Assembly: GCF_900091435.1 (NCBI RefSeq)
Contig: NZ_FMCS01000002.1
Location: forward strand, 620,001 to 684,000
Source of the DNA: Micromonospora chaiyaphumensis
GTDB lineage: Bacteria > Actinomycetota > Actinomycetes > Mycobacteriales > Micromonosporaceae
Direction of reading: 5' to 3'
DNA: 64,000 bases
Positions 36,901 to 44,587 of this stretch are shown here, piece by piece. The notes below the pieces were generated by a model that was not told the DNA's origin, searched no databases, and saw only the letters and a list, made by a program, of their open reading frames with translations. Position numbers and translations under genes: made by a program. The stretch's first letter is position 1. Every line of letters begins with the position of its first letter.

Positions 36901-37087
36901 CGTGGGTGCGGCCGCCGGTGGTCCAGGTGCCCCAGCCCGCCGGGCTCTGCCCACCGGGCGTCTCGGTGGACACCGGAAGGAGCAGCTCGACGCGGGTCAG
37001 GATGCGGAAGTAGAGCTGCTGGTCCTGCGCGCGCAACGCGTCGTGCAGCGCCACCTCGGCCTCGGTGGCCGGCTTCCATCCGGTCAC
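33926..37087 (-). CDS. Large protein with two SseB-like domains, Pro-rich linker and unknown C-terminal module
   Basis: A 1053-residue protein. An SseB-type domain occupies about residues 1-125 (YFRILTRVELLLPV, HEWWLAVDPGLPIEGYLPAW). A low-complexity Pro/Ala/Thr/Ser-rich linker of roughly 600 residues follows, with repeats like EPTTSVFAPTE. A second SseB-type domain lies at about 739-866 (SWSFAVNPGTPVGATYPGEQ, plainly homologous to the first). A unique module ends the protein (about 898-1053), with LRWPAYRPSLYRIPYGG and GAELWRVGADRSERVV. SseB domains occur beside type VII secretion genes; mycosin, WXG100 and EccE genes follow here. GTG 37087 is preferred over GTG 37093 because AAGGAG is then correctly spaced. 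Role unknown. Confidence 0.82.
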   Translation of the reverse strand: MTGWKPATEAEVALHDALRAQDQQLYFRILTRVELLLPVSTETPGGQSPAGWGTWTTGGRTHVLAFTSATALRACLGENAGSTRRVPYAELAANWPNHEWWLAVDPGLPIEGYLPAWFVAQLARGDVRLPGRTMGARARLERVESAARAARGAPSAPGRDVPVPGGRVPPGPLPPLRNGRGPADGEPSTVPIPTVPAPSTRATVPDPSTIRPDPSPLRPDPSVLRSGSSTPPPALRPEPASGRPGRPLGRRDPDDARPADPPGTDAGADNLAGWLTDLRRRPDEQDPFAGAGRSAPANGRTAEPAPPPARSFFEPTSGHAPRRSSPLDPPRRSGDRAVPPSRFAGGGGQPFPRRRPLNEPVPEDPTQAFRMDSAGPAPASRPAEPARPFRPAAPPAETTQALPRRHPGDADDPGSDERTQPIPGPGDPAEAEELPPSIAEPVSGPPAPRRGFTPIVIEGTVIESRDLTEPPEPYVVPAVPAAASAMATAAAEGDTSVPWAGPTDPTLSLTVDPPASPAPDRAAAEPSGPGERRVGASGETTVPLFGPSARVATGRADDLRPPPYTPAGSGADTGVPAEEPTAPLPEPPTTPLVPPSSKRNASADSTTSLFAPPSSAPEPTTPLFEPVSPAPEPTTTPFPPAEPATTLFEPSEPRFAPPAQVFPPAEPSAPAAAVDEPTTSVFAPTEPTAPVTGDEPTTSVFAPTSAAGPAPTETPPAGVPSPGDVTASTTAADFVPANEVEEDLLTAAGSGSTDSFLTTLLLARVLLPVAPESAPGSRPGDAGFVWRTEQIDGGTYVVVHTSPERLADRAAGPVETVRVKFVQLIRRWPDASWSFAVNPGTPVGATYPGEQVLALANWAAEVGLGDDPESEPPATAPEPAAEPRPAAPPVDPTRPVTMQKAIAPSQLAYYLERGYDRVSGFVHRAGELAHLRTPAELYEALGLGHPGSPFARDADEIYLLRWPAYRPSLYRIPYGGQNEAAMRAMEGWVIERPPFRGNGFAPGESSDVVAEFKVDSARLPHGAELWRVGADRSERVVAVLDADTLRWVRAGDA

Positions 37088-37240
37088 GGCCACCTCTCCT
37101 TCCGCGAACAGGCCACAGGCATCGCCTACAACCTACAAGGTGGTAACAAGATCACAAATGCCTGGATGTCGCCGGTCGGCCGGGGCGCCGGGGAGGCGCT
37201 AACATCCCGTTCCGGAGTCGACACGATACGGAGGGCGTCG

Positions 37241-38443
37241 ATGTCCCGGCCCACCGCGCGCCCGGCCCTGGCCGTCCTGGTGACCCTCCTCGTCGCCGGG
37301 TTGCCGGCCGCACCGGCCTCGGCCCGCGGGCCCTCGGGCTGCGCCACGCCACCCGCACCGGCCCGATCCGTCGCGGACCAGCCGTGGCCCCAGCAACGGT
37401 ACGCGCCGGACCGGCTCGCCCCGCTCGCCACCGGCGCCGGGGTGGTGGTCGCGGTGGTCGACTCCGGGGTGGACCGGTCCCACCCGCAGCTCGCCGGCCG
37501 GGTCCTCGACGGCGCCGACTTCCTCGATCCCGGCGGCGACGGTACCCGCGACTGCGCCGGGCACGGCACGGGTGTGGCGAGCCTCGTCGCCGCCGCGCCC
37601 CGGCCGGGCGTGGCCTTCCGCGGCCTCGCCCCGAACGCCCGGATCCTGCCCGTACGCGTCAGCGAACAGCAGGTGGTCGACGGGCGGGAGTCGGGGCGCA
37701 CGGTCGAGGCCGCCGACTTCGCCCGGGCCATCCGCTGGGCGGTGGACCACGACGCCGACGTGGTGAACCTCTCCGTCGTCCTGTACGCGGACAACCCGGC
37801 CGTACGCGCCGCGGTCGCCTACGCGGTCCGACGGGACGTGGTGGTGGTGGCCGCCGCCGGCAACCTGCACGACAGCGGGGACCCCCGGCCGTACCCGGCG
37901 GCGTACGACGGGGTGCTCGGGGTGGGTGCGATCGGGGCGGACGGCACCCGGGCCGCCTTCTCCCAGACCGGCCCGTACGTCGACCTGGTCGCCCCGGGCG
38001 CGGACGTGCTGATGGCGGCGCCCCGCCGGGGGCACCGCCGTGCGGAGGGGACCAGCTACGCGGCGCCCTTCGTGGCCGGCACCGCCGCGCTGCTGCGGCA
38101 GTATCACCCCGAGTTGGGCGCGGCCGAGATCGCCCGGCGGATCGTGGCCGGCGCCGACCCCGCCCCCGGACGGGGCGACGGCTACGGCGCCGGGGTGCTC
38201 AACCCGTATCGCGCGGTGACCGAGTCGCCGGCCGTCGCCGCTCGGCCCCGGGCCGCTGCCGCGCTGCCGGTGGACCGGCCGGACGAGGCGGAGCTGGCCC
38301 GGCGGGCCCGGCGCACGTCGGCCCGGGACCGGGCGCTGCTGGTGGCCGGCGCGGCCGGGGCCGCCGCCGTGGTGGCGGTGCTGCTCGCCGTGGTGCTGCC
38401 GCGAGGGGCGCGTCGTCGCTGGCACCCGGCCGACCCGGCCTGA
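37241..38443 (+). CDS. mycP: Type VII secretion-associated serine protease, mycosin
   Basis: A 400-residue subtilisin-family protease. It has a signal peptide (LAVLVTLLVAGLPAAPASA), the catalytic triad Asp74 (VVDSGVD), His108 (CAGHGTGVAS) and Ser272 (EGTSYAAPFVAG), and a C-terminal membrane anchor ([20 protein letters not shown]) with a basic tail. This signal-protease-anchor layout is diagnostic for MycP, which stabilises the ESX membrane complex and cleaves substrates in mycobacteria. The ATG at 37241 follows GGAGGGC. It diverges from the double-SseB gene and converges with the Esx pair. Confidence 0.93.
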   Translation: MSRPTARPALAVLVTLLVAGLPAAPASARGPSGCATPPAPARSVADQPWPQQRYAPDRLAPLATGAGVVVAVVDSGVDRSHPQLAGRVLDGADFLDPGGDGTRDCAGHGTGVASLVAAAPRPGVAFRGLAPNARILPVRVSEQQVVDGRESGRTVEAADFARAIRWAVDHDADVVNLSVVLYADNPAVRAAVAYAVRRDVVVVAAAGNLHDSGDPRPYPAAYDGVLGVGAIGADGTRAAFSQTGPYVDLVAPGADVLMAAPRRGHRRAEGTSYAAPFVAGTAALLRQYHPELGAAEIARRIVAGADPAPGRGDGYGAGVLNPYRAVTESPAVAARPRAAAALPVDRPDEAELARRARRTSARDRALLVAGAAGAAAVVAVLLAVVLPRGARRRWHPADPA

Positions 38444-38467
38444 CCCGGCCGGAACCGCATACGCGGC

Positions 38468-38506
38468 GGCGGGCGGCACGGGGCGGGAGCGCCCGTGCCG
38501 CCCGCC
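38468..38506. terminator. Bidirectional terminator between mycP and the Esx genes
   Basis: A perfect 15-bp inverted repeat (38468-38482 with 38492-38506) with a 9-base loop, between convergent stops. It probably serves both directions. Confidence 0.8.
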
Positions 38507-38511
38507 GGCGA

Positions 38512-38805
38512 CTACTGGAACAGGTTGACGTTGCGCTTCTCGGTGTCGAGGTAGTCGGCCGCGGAGTCCTCCACGGCCAGCTTGATGTCGCGCAGCATGG
38601 TCTGGAGGTCCTGCGAGGCGGCCCGCCAGCGGGCCTGCCGCTGCTCGTACGCCTCGCGCGCCTCGCCGGACCAGCTCGCCACGAGCGGGGCCGCGTCGCG
38701 TTCGAGCTGCCCGAGCTGGCTCTCGAGGGTGGTCAGCGCCCTCTGGATGTCGGCGCCGGCCTGGTGCAGGGCGGCGAAGTTGACGACCAGCACACCATGG
38801 TCCAT
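38512..38805 (-). CDS. WXG100 family type VII secretion protein (EsxB-like position)
   Basis: A 97-residue helix-turn-helix hairpin protein. The turn carries the WXG motif as W-S-G (LVASWSGEAREAY, about residues 44-47) between two amphipathic helices. After the second helix the YLDTEK segment resembles the YxxxD/E export signal of Esx substrates. The ATG at 38805 follows GGAAGG. It is the second gene of a two-gene unit, 20 bases after the first. Likely to form a heterodimer with its neighbour for export. Confidence 0.9.
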   Translation of the reverse strand: MDHGVLVVNFAALHQAGADIQRALTTLESQLGQLERDAAPLVASWSGEAREAYEQRQARWRAASQDLQTMLRDIKLAVEDSAADYLDTEKRNVNLFQ

Positions 38806-38825
38806 CGATCGGTCCTTCCCGTGCG

Positions 38826-39155
38826 TCAGAGGGGCAGCTGGATGCCGCGGTTGGTGCCCGCCACGCGACCGGCGGCCTCGGTGTCGGACACGTCGTACTG
38901 CCGGCCGGCGGTGCGGATCGCCGTGGCGGTCTCGCGCAGCGCCCGCTGCAGCGCCGCCTGGTCCTGCGCCCACTGCTGCTTGACCTGCTCGAAGGAGCGC
39001 CCACCGGCACCCCGCCAGGCCTGCTGCAGGACCTCCAGCTCGGCCATCAGGCCGCTGAGCATGGTCTGCAACGACTGGTCGACCTGCTCGAACTTCGCGG
39101 CGGTCTGCTTCATCACCGCGGCTTCTGCCTGAGTCTGGGACACCCCGGACGTCAC
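38826..39155 (-). CDS. WXG100 family type VII secretion protein (EsxA-like position)
   Basis: A 109-residue WXG100 protein. The motif is W-R-G in LQQAWRGAGGRSFEQV (about residues 47-49), flanked by Gln/Ala/Glu-rich helices. YDVSDTEAAGRV in the tail contains a YxxxD-like export motif. The GTG at 39155 is chosen for GAGGAG placed 5 bases before it; a GTG four codons later is possible. First gene of the Esx pair, divergent from eccE across a 223-base gap. Confidence 0.88.
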   Translation of the reverse strand: MTSGVSQTQAEAAVMKQTAAKFEQVDQSLQTMLSGLMAELEVLQQAWRGAGGRSFEQVKQQWAQDQAALQRALRETATAIRTAGRQYDVSDTEAAGRVAGTNRGIQLPL

Positions 39156-39378
39156 CTCGTCTCCTCGGTCGTGGCTGGCCGCCGCAGCGGCCACCGTGGA
39201 CTCGCCGGAGCGCGCCACCGGAAAGGGGGGAAGGGGACGGCGGCCGCGCTCGACGGAACTCGTCGCTGACGGTAGCCGCCCGACTCCGGTTCTGCTACCC
39301 CTCGGGCTCCCCTGTGGACAGCGAAGTTCTACGATGAGCCACGGCGGCGTCACCCGGCGAACAGACGGAGGAGGTGCG

Positions 39379-41184
39379 GTGAGCGCGACCACCACCGTCC
39401 GGCCACCCGCCGCCGACCCACCCCAGGGGATGCGGCGGCCGGCCCCGCCGGTCCGGGCCGGGCAGGTGGTGACCGCTCAGGTGGCGGTGGCCGCGCTGGT
39501 GGCGGCCGTGGGCCGGGGCGTCCTGGTGACCGCGGCCGCCCTGCTCCTCGCGGCGGTGCTGCTGCCCGCCGCCTGGATCCGGCTGCGGGGTCGATGGCTC
39601 TTCGAATGGCTCGCTGTCGGCGCGGCGTACCTGACCCGGCGCCGGACCCTCCCCGCCACCTCCGGGCCGGCGGCGCTGCTGGAACTGGCGCGCCCCGGCG
39701 CCGCCGTGCACGCGGCGGAGCTGGCCGGTGGCCCGGCGGCGGTGCTGGAGGACGCCGCCGGGATGACGGCGCTGCTGGAGCTCGGCGACCCGGACGACCT
39801 GCTCGGCGACGGCCCACGGGAGCTTCCGCCGCCACTCGCCCTGCTGCCCCCGGCCGGGCCGGAGGGCCCGCCGGTCCGGATCCAGCTGCTGTTCTCCGCG
39901 TCGCCCGCGCCGGTCCCCGCCGCCGGGGCGGGCGCGGCCGGCACGTCGTACCGGCAGCTCACCGACGGGCGGCTGGCGGGCCGGTCGCGTGTGGTGCTGG
40001 CCGTCCGGGCCCTCCGGGCCGACGGCTGGTCGGACGACGAGCTGCGCCGGAGCGTGTCCGGCACCGTCCGGCGGATCGTCCGCCGGATCGCCCCGCTCAC
40101 CGGCCGGCCCCTCGGCGGTCCGGCGGCGCTGCGCGTGGTGGCCGAGCTGGCCCACCACGACGCCGGGGCGCCCGTCCGGGAGAGCTGGCCGGCGGTGACC
40201 GTGGGCGGGCTGCCGCAGGCCACCTGGCGGCTGCGCCGCTGGCCGGATCCGCGCACCGGCACCGCGCGGCGGCTCGTGCCCCGGCTGCTGGCGCTGCCGG
40301 CCACCGCCACCACCGTCTCGCTCTGCGTGGGTCCGCGTGCCGGCGCGGACTCCGCGCCCACGCCGGCCGAGCTGACCGTACGCCTGGCCGCCCACACCAC
40401 CGCGGAGCTGGCGGTGGCCGAGCGGGCGCTGCGCCGGCTCGCCGGGGATCTCGGTGCCGACCTGCGCCGACTGGACGGCGAGCACCTGATCGGGCTGGCG
40501 GCCACCCTGCCGCTCGCGGTGGCCCGGCCGGACGCCCCCACGGTCGGGCCCGAGCTGGCCACCCTGGAGTTCGCCGTCGACGAGTCCGGGCTGATGGTGG
40601 GCGCCAACCGGCACGGCGGCGCGGTGACCGTACGCCTGTTCCGCCCCGCGCCGACCCGGCTGCTGCTGGTGGGTGGGGTGCACGCCGCCCAGCTGCTGAC
40701 CCTGCGGGCGCTGGCGCTCGGCGCGCGGGTGGCCGTGCAGACGACGCGGCCCCGGGTCTGGGAGCCGTTCGTCCGCGGCGTCGGCGCGCCGGGCGGCGCG
40801 GTGCCGCTGGTCCCGCCGGGGCGGCCGGTCGGCGGCGCGCCCGGCACCCCGCTGCGCCCCCTGCTGCTGGTGGTCGACGCCGGCCCGGTGCCGCCGGAGG
40901 TCGGCCCGGCGGCGGCTTGGCAGTCCGTTCTCGTGGTCCGCGACGAGCTGACCCGCGCCGACACGGCCGCGCTGGCCCGCGCCGACCTCGCGATCCTGCA
41001 ACCGCTCGACCCTGGCGAGGCGGCGCTGGCCGGCGCGGCGCTCGGCCTGGGCGCCTCGGCGGAGTGGCTGACCCGGATCCGGGACGACATGGTGGCCGTG
41101 GTGAACCGTCGGGCGCTGCGCTGGGCGTTGCTCGCACGGACGCCGATCGAGTCGCAACTGGTCGGTCGCCCGGCCCGCCACTGA
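39379..41184 (+). CDS. eccE: Type VII secretion membrane protein EccE
   Basis: A 601-residue protein with two N-terminal membrane segments (VVTAQVAVAALVAAVGRGVL and VTAAALLLAAVLLPAAWIRL, about residues 35-75) followed by RGRWLFEWLAVGAAYLTRRR, the EccE signature region, and a large domain rich in Ala/Leu/Arg. EccE is a peripheral core component of ESX secretion complexes. The GTG at 39379 has GGAGGAGG just before it. No eccB, eccC or eccD gene is in the window, so its partners must be encoded elsewhere. Confidence 0.85.
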   Translation: MSATTTVRPPAADPPQGMRRPAPPVRAGQVVTAQVAVAALVAAVGRGVLVTAAALLLAAVLLPAAWIRLRGRWLFEWLAVGAAYLTRRRTLPATSGPAALLELARPGAAVHAAELAGGPAAVLEDAAGMTALLELGDPDDLLGDGPRELPPPLALLPPAGPEGPPVRIQLLFSASPAPVPAAGAGAAGTSYRQLTDGRLAGRSRVVLAVRALRADGWSDDELRRSVSGTVRRIVRRIAPLTGRPLGGPAALRVVAELAHHDAGAPVRESWPAVTVGGLPQATWRLRRWPDPRTGTARRLVPRLLALPATATTVSLCVGPRAGADSAPTPAELTVRLAAHTTAELAVAERALRRLAGDLGADLRRLDGEHLIGLAATLPLAVARPDAPTVGPELATLEFAVDESGLMVGANRHGGAVTVRLFRPAPTRLLLVGGVHAAQLLTLRALALGARVAVQTTRPRVWEPFVRGVGAPGGAVPLVPPGRPVGGAPGTPLRPLLLVVDAGPVPPEVGPAAAWQSVLVVRDELTRADTAALARADLAILQPLDPGEAALAGAALGLGASAEWLTRIRDDMVAVVNRRALRWALLARTPIESQLVGRPARH

Positions 41185-41231
41185 GCCGGCACGGGTTCCG
41201 CGAGTCGGCGTTAGGTGGCACGATCCCGGCC

Positions 41232-41618
41232 ATGGATTTTCTGAAGGGTGTCCTGATCCGGCTGGGCACAACGGCCGTGGCGTTCTGGTTGGCCACGCTG
41301 CTCATCCCGGGCATCACGCTGGACTCGGACTCGACCACCGAGACGGTCACCACGCTGGTGCTCGTCGCGGTGATCTTCGGGGTGGTCAACGCGGTGCTCC
41401 AGCCGATCATCAAGACCGTCGGCTGCGGTTTCTACCTGCTCACCCTCGGCCTGATCGCGCTGGTGGTCAACGGCCTGCTCTTCCTGCTCACCAGCTGGAT
41501 CGCGGGTGAGGCGGGGCTGCCGTTCCACGTGGACGGCTTCTGGCCGGCCGCGGTCCTGGGCGCGCTCTTCGTCGGCATCGTCACCTGGATCCTGGGCGCC
41601 ATCCTCGACCGCGACTGA
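41232..41618 (+). CDS. Holin-superfamily-IV-like small membrane protein
   Basis: A 128-residue protein with four hydrophobic segments (LGTTAVAFWLATLLIPGITL, TLVLVAVIFGVVNAVLQPII, FYLLTLGLIALVVNGLLFLL, AAVLGALFVGIVTWILGAIL). The spacing and the NAVLQPI(I/L)K motif match the chromosomal phage-holin-family 4 (DUF360/YvlD type). Despite the name these are ordinary bacterial membrane proteins. No ribosome site is obvious before ATG 41232. Function unknown. Confidence 0.85.
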   Translation: MDFLKGVLIRLGTTAVAFWLATLLIPGITLDSDSTTETVTTLVLVAVIFGVVNAVLQPIIKTVGCGFYLLTLGLIALVVNGLLFLLTSWIAGEAGLPFHVDGFWPAAVLGALFVGIVTWILGAILDRD

Positions 41619-41712
41619 GCTCGCGCCGCCCGCCGATTCCCGCCCGCCGGCCAGGCCAGTGGGCGGGAATTGGCTGGCGAGGCCCGGTGCGGCCGCAACT
41701 AGGGTCGGAGGG

Positions 41713-42201
41713 GTGTTCACCCTGACCCGCCCCGACGGCTACCTGCTCACCACCGATCCGGACCGGCTCGACCTGGACCGGGTGCACCACTGGCTCGCCA
41801 CCGACGCGTACTGGGCGCTCGGGCGGGACCGGGACACGGTGGGGCGGGCGTTCGCCGGCTCGATCGGCTTCGGCGTCTACCGGCCCGGGGACGGGCGGCA
41901 GGTGGCGGTGGCCCGGGTGGTCACCGACCGGGCGACCTTCGCCTGGCTCTGCGACGTCTACGTCGACCGCCCGGAGCGCGGCCGGGGGCTGGGCACCTGG
42001 CTGGCCGGCGCGGCCCGCGACCACCTGGCCGAGTGGGGCGTACGCCGGATCGTGCTGGCCACGAACGACGCGCACGGGGTCTACGCGAAGGTCGGCTTCA
42101 CCCCGGTCGAGCCGGACCGCTGGATGCAGTACGACCAGCGGGTGACCCAGCTCACCGGAAAGGAGCAAAGCGCGGGTTCACCACTTACGGTGGAGGCGTG
42201 A
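41713..42201 (+). CDS. GNAT family N-acetyltransferase
   Basis: A 162-residue GNAT enzyme that should transfer an acyl group from acetyl-CoA. The CoA-binding motif is RPERGRGLGTWL (about residues 89-100), preceded by FAWLCDVYV and followed by RRIVLATNDAHGVYAKVGF, the usual C-terminal pattern. Substrate unknown. The GTG at 41713 is close behind GGAGG. The stop overlaps the next gene start (GTGA), linking it with rarD. Confidence 0.9.
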   Translation: MFTLTRPDGYLLTTDPDRLDLDRVHHWLATDAYWALGRDRDTVGRAFAGSIGFGVYRPGDGRQVAVARVVTDRATFAWLCDVYVDRPERGRGLGTWLAGAARDHLAEWGVRRIVLATNDAHGVYAKVGFTPVEPDRWMQYDQRVTQLTGKEQSAGSPLTVEA

Positions 42202-43121
42202 ACCAGACCCGTCTCGGCTACCTCTACGGCTTCGGCGCCTACCTGATCTGGGGTTTCTTCCCGATCTACCTGAAGCTGCTCCGACCGGCCGGCCCCGTGG
42301 AGATCCTCGCGCACCGGATCGTCTGGTCGGTGGTCTTCGTGGCGCTGCTGCTGGCCGCCATGCGCAACATCGGCTTCCTGCGGGCGCTGGCCCGGCGGCC
42401 CCGGGCGCTGGCCGCCATCGCGGCCGCCGCCGCGCTCATCGCGGTCAACTGGGGCACCTACATCTACGGGGTGAACTCCGACCGGGTGGTGGAGACCGCC
42501 CTCGGCTACTTCATCAACCCCCTGGTCGTGGTGCTCATCGGGGTCTTCGTGCTCCGCGAGCGGCTGCGCTCGGCGCAGTGGGCGGCGCTCGGCGTGGGTG
42601 GCCTCGCGGTGGCGGTGCTGACCGTCGACTACGGCCGGCTGCCCTGGCTGGCCCTCACGCTGGCCTTCAGCTTCGCCGGGTACGGGCTGGTCAAGAAGCG
42701 GCTCGGGTTGCCCGCCGCCGAGGGGCTCTTCGTCGAGTCGGCGGTGCTGGCCCTGCCCGCGCTGGCCTACCTCGGCTGGTTGGGCCGGCAGGGCGAGGCG
42801 ACCTTCGGGCACGGCTCGGCCGGGCACACCGCACTGCTGGTGCTGGCCGGAGCGGCCACCGCGATCCCGCTGCTGCTCTTCGCCGGGGCGGCCAACCGGC
42901 TGCCGCTGACCGGGCTGGGCATGTTGCAGTACCTGGCGCCGATCCTCCAGCTCGGCTGCGGTGTGCTGGTCTTCCACGAGCCCATGCCGCCGGCCCGGCT
43001 GGCCGGGTTCGCCCTGGTCTGGGTCGCTCTCGTGGTGTTCACCGTGGACGCCGTCCGCCACACCCGCCGGACCCGCGCCCAGGCGCGGGCCGCCGCCCCG
43101 GTGCCGGCCGCAGCCCGCTGA
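42198..43121 (+). CDS. rarD: RarD-type EamA family transporter
   Basis: A 307-residue drug/metabolite-superfamily transporter with ten predicted membrane segments in two EamA repeats. The N-terminus GYLYGFGAYLIWGFFPIYLK, then HRIVWS and NWGTYIYGVN with GYFINPL are characteristic of RarD (chloramphenicol-sensitive protein). Its natural substrate is not established in the family. Translationally coupled to the GNAT gene. It ends 7 bases before the convergent anti-sigma gene. Confidence 0.92.
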   Translation: MNQTRLGYLYGFGAYLIWGFFPIYLKLLRPAGPVEILAHRIVWSVVFVALLLAAMRNIGFLRALARRPRALAAIAAAAALIAVNWGTYIYGVNSDRVVETALGYFINPLVVVLIGVFVLRERLRSAQWAALGVGGLAVAVLTVDYGRLPWLALTLAFSFAGYGLVKKRLGLPAAEGLFVESAVLALPALAYLGWLGRQGEATFGHGSAGHTALLVLAGAATAIPLLLFAGAANRLPLTGLGMLQYLAPILQLGCGVLVFHEPMPPARLAGFALVWVALVVFTVDAVRHTRRTRAQARAAAPVPAAAR

Positions 43122-43128
43122 CCGCGCC

Positions 43129-43854
43129 TCAGCGGGCGTCGTAGGCGAGCACCGGGGTGCCGTCGGCGCGGACCAGTTCGAGGCGCACCAGCTCGCCGTG
43201 GGTGAAGTGCGTGGCGCCCACGACGCGGACGTTGTCGCCGGGGGCCGCCAGCCACGTGCCGACCTGCTCCGTCGCGCCGTCCGGGCCGTGTGCCACCAGC
43301 CGGAAGGTGTACGCCTCGCGGTGACCCGCGCGCTGGTCGTACCCGCAGCGCATGGTGACCTCGGTGCCCCACCTCTTGTCGGTGAGGCCGACCTCGGCGT
43401 GCAGCGGCACCGCGCCGGCGACCGGCCGCATGGCCGTCATGGTCAGCGGAGCCGCGGTGGCCGTCGCCGTGGCCGTGGCCGTCGCCGTCGGCGGAGCGGT
43501 GGCCGGCGGGCGGACCAGGGACACCCCGGCGCCGGCCAGCACGGCGAGCACGGCCGCGGCGAGCACGGTCAGCGCGTACCGGCGCCGGGACCGGGACCGC
43601 TCGCGGCGCCGGCGGTCCCGCGCGGCGTCGAGCAGCGCGGGCACCCGGGAGGTCTCCGTGGCGGAGGGCAGGAACTGCTCCAGCCCGGCCGGGTCGAGCC
43701 GGCCCAGCAGGCCGGGCAGCACGGCGATCTCGGCCACCGCCTCCCGGCAGGACGCGCAGCCGGCCAGGTGCCGCTCGTAGGCGGCGCGGTCGGCGGGAGC
43801 GAGAGCACCCAGGACGTACGCGCCGTCGTCGTGCTCGAACTCGCAGCGTGTCAT
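43129..43854 (-). CDS. Zinc-finger anti-sigma factor (RskA/ZAS type)
   Basis: A 241-residue membrane anti-sigma factor. The zf-HC2/ZAS motif HLAGCASC (HxxxCxxC, about residues 29-36) lies in the cytoplasmic domain. A membrane segment follows (YALTVLAAAVLAVLAGAGVSLV), then a hinge with an Ala-Thr alternation (PTATATATATATAAP) and an extracytoplasmic domain. It should hold the cognate ECF sigma factor inactive until proteolysis. The ATG at 43854 overlaps the sigma stop as ATGA. Confidence 0.9.
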   Translation of the reverse strand: MTRCEFEHDDGAYVLGALAPADRAAYERHLAGCASCREAVAEIAVLPGLLGRLDPAGLEQFLPSATETSRVPALLDAARDRRRRERSRSRRRYALTVLAAAVLAVLAGAGVSLVRPPATAPPTATATATATATAAPLTMTAMRPVAGAVPLHAEVGLTDKRWGTEVTMRCGYDQRAGHREAYTFRLVAHGPDGATEQVGTWLAAPGDNVRVVGATHFTHGELVRLELVRADGTPVLAYDAR

Positions 43855-44366
43855 CCGGTCACCCCCATCTCGACCAGCACCAACCGTAGTGAGCGCAGCG
43901 CGTAGTGGGTCCGCGACTTCACCGTGCCCGGCGGCACCCCGAGCCGCGCGGCCGCCTCCGCCACCGACCGCCCCTGATAGAAGCACTCGACCAGCACCTC
44001 CCGGTGGGTCGGGCTGAGCCGGTTCAGCGCTTCGGCCACGGTCCACGCCTCCACCGCGCGCTCCGTCTCGTCGACCGTCTCGGCAGGTTCGGGCAGTTCG
44101 TCGGTGTAGATCTCGCCGACCCGGGTGGACCGCCGGCGCCAGGCGTCGATGGCCAGGTTGCGGGCGGTCGTGAAGAGCCAGGCGCGGACCGAGCCGCGGC
44201 GCGGGTCCAGCGACTCGGGGTGCCGCCAGGCCCGGAGCAGCGTCTCCTGCACCAGGTCCTCGGCGCGCGAACGGTCACCGTTGACGAGCCGGAGGGCGTG
44301 CGCGAAGAGCGCGTCGGCATGCTCGTCGTGCAGCGCGCGCAGCAGTTGGGCGTCGTGGTCGCTGAT
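43851..44366 (-). CDS. ECF sigma factor with apparent non-canonical start
   Basis: An ECF sigma factor with region 2 (HADALFAHALRLVNGD ... RAEDLVQETLLRAWRHP) and region 4 (LNRLSPTHREVLVECFYQG, then RLGVPPGTVKSRTHYALRS). Between the upstream in-frame stop (44454-44456) and region 2 there is no ATG, GTG, TTG or CTG codon. The best start is ATC at 44366, with GAGG correctly spaced ahead of it, giving 171 residues. Starting at the GTG at 44252 would delete most of region 2. Alternatives are CTG codons near 44345 or a base error. It is paired with the zinc anti-sigma gene. Confidence 0.82.
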   Translation of the reverse strand: MSDHDAQLLRALHDEHADALFAHALRLVNGDRSRAEDLVQETLLRAWRHPESLDPRRGSVRAWLFTTARNLAIDAWRRRSTRVGEIYTDELPEPAETVDETERAVEAWTVAEALNRLSPTHREVLVECFYQGRSVAEAAARLGVPPGTVKSRTHYALRSLRLVLVEMGVTG

Positions 44367-44587
44367 GGCGGTACCTCGCTTCCGGCGGCGGGGAGACCGG
44401 CGATGCGTTCGCCCCTTGATACGTGCCGTGACGCCGAATGGTTCAGCCGCAGGTCACGCCGCAGCTGTTCACACCCGGTTCATGTTCCCGCCGGTACCCG
44501 CTCACCGCACCCTGGCAGCGTGCGCCCCGTACGCGCGTCCGGCCGATCCGGGCGCGCCACCGACGTCCGATCAGGAGGCTCCACCCC

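Noticed and set aside
41232..41618. Holin-like gene as a sign of a prophage
   Set aside because: This holin-superfamily-IV group is chromosomal and common. No phage structural, integrase or lysis genes are nearby.
43440..43500. Short tandem repeats as a CRISPR array
   Set aside because: The units are hexamers without spacers and lie in frame inside the anti-sigma gene.
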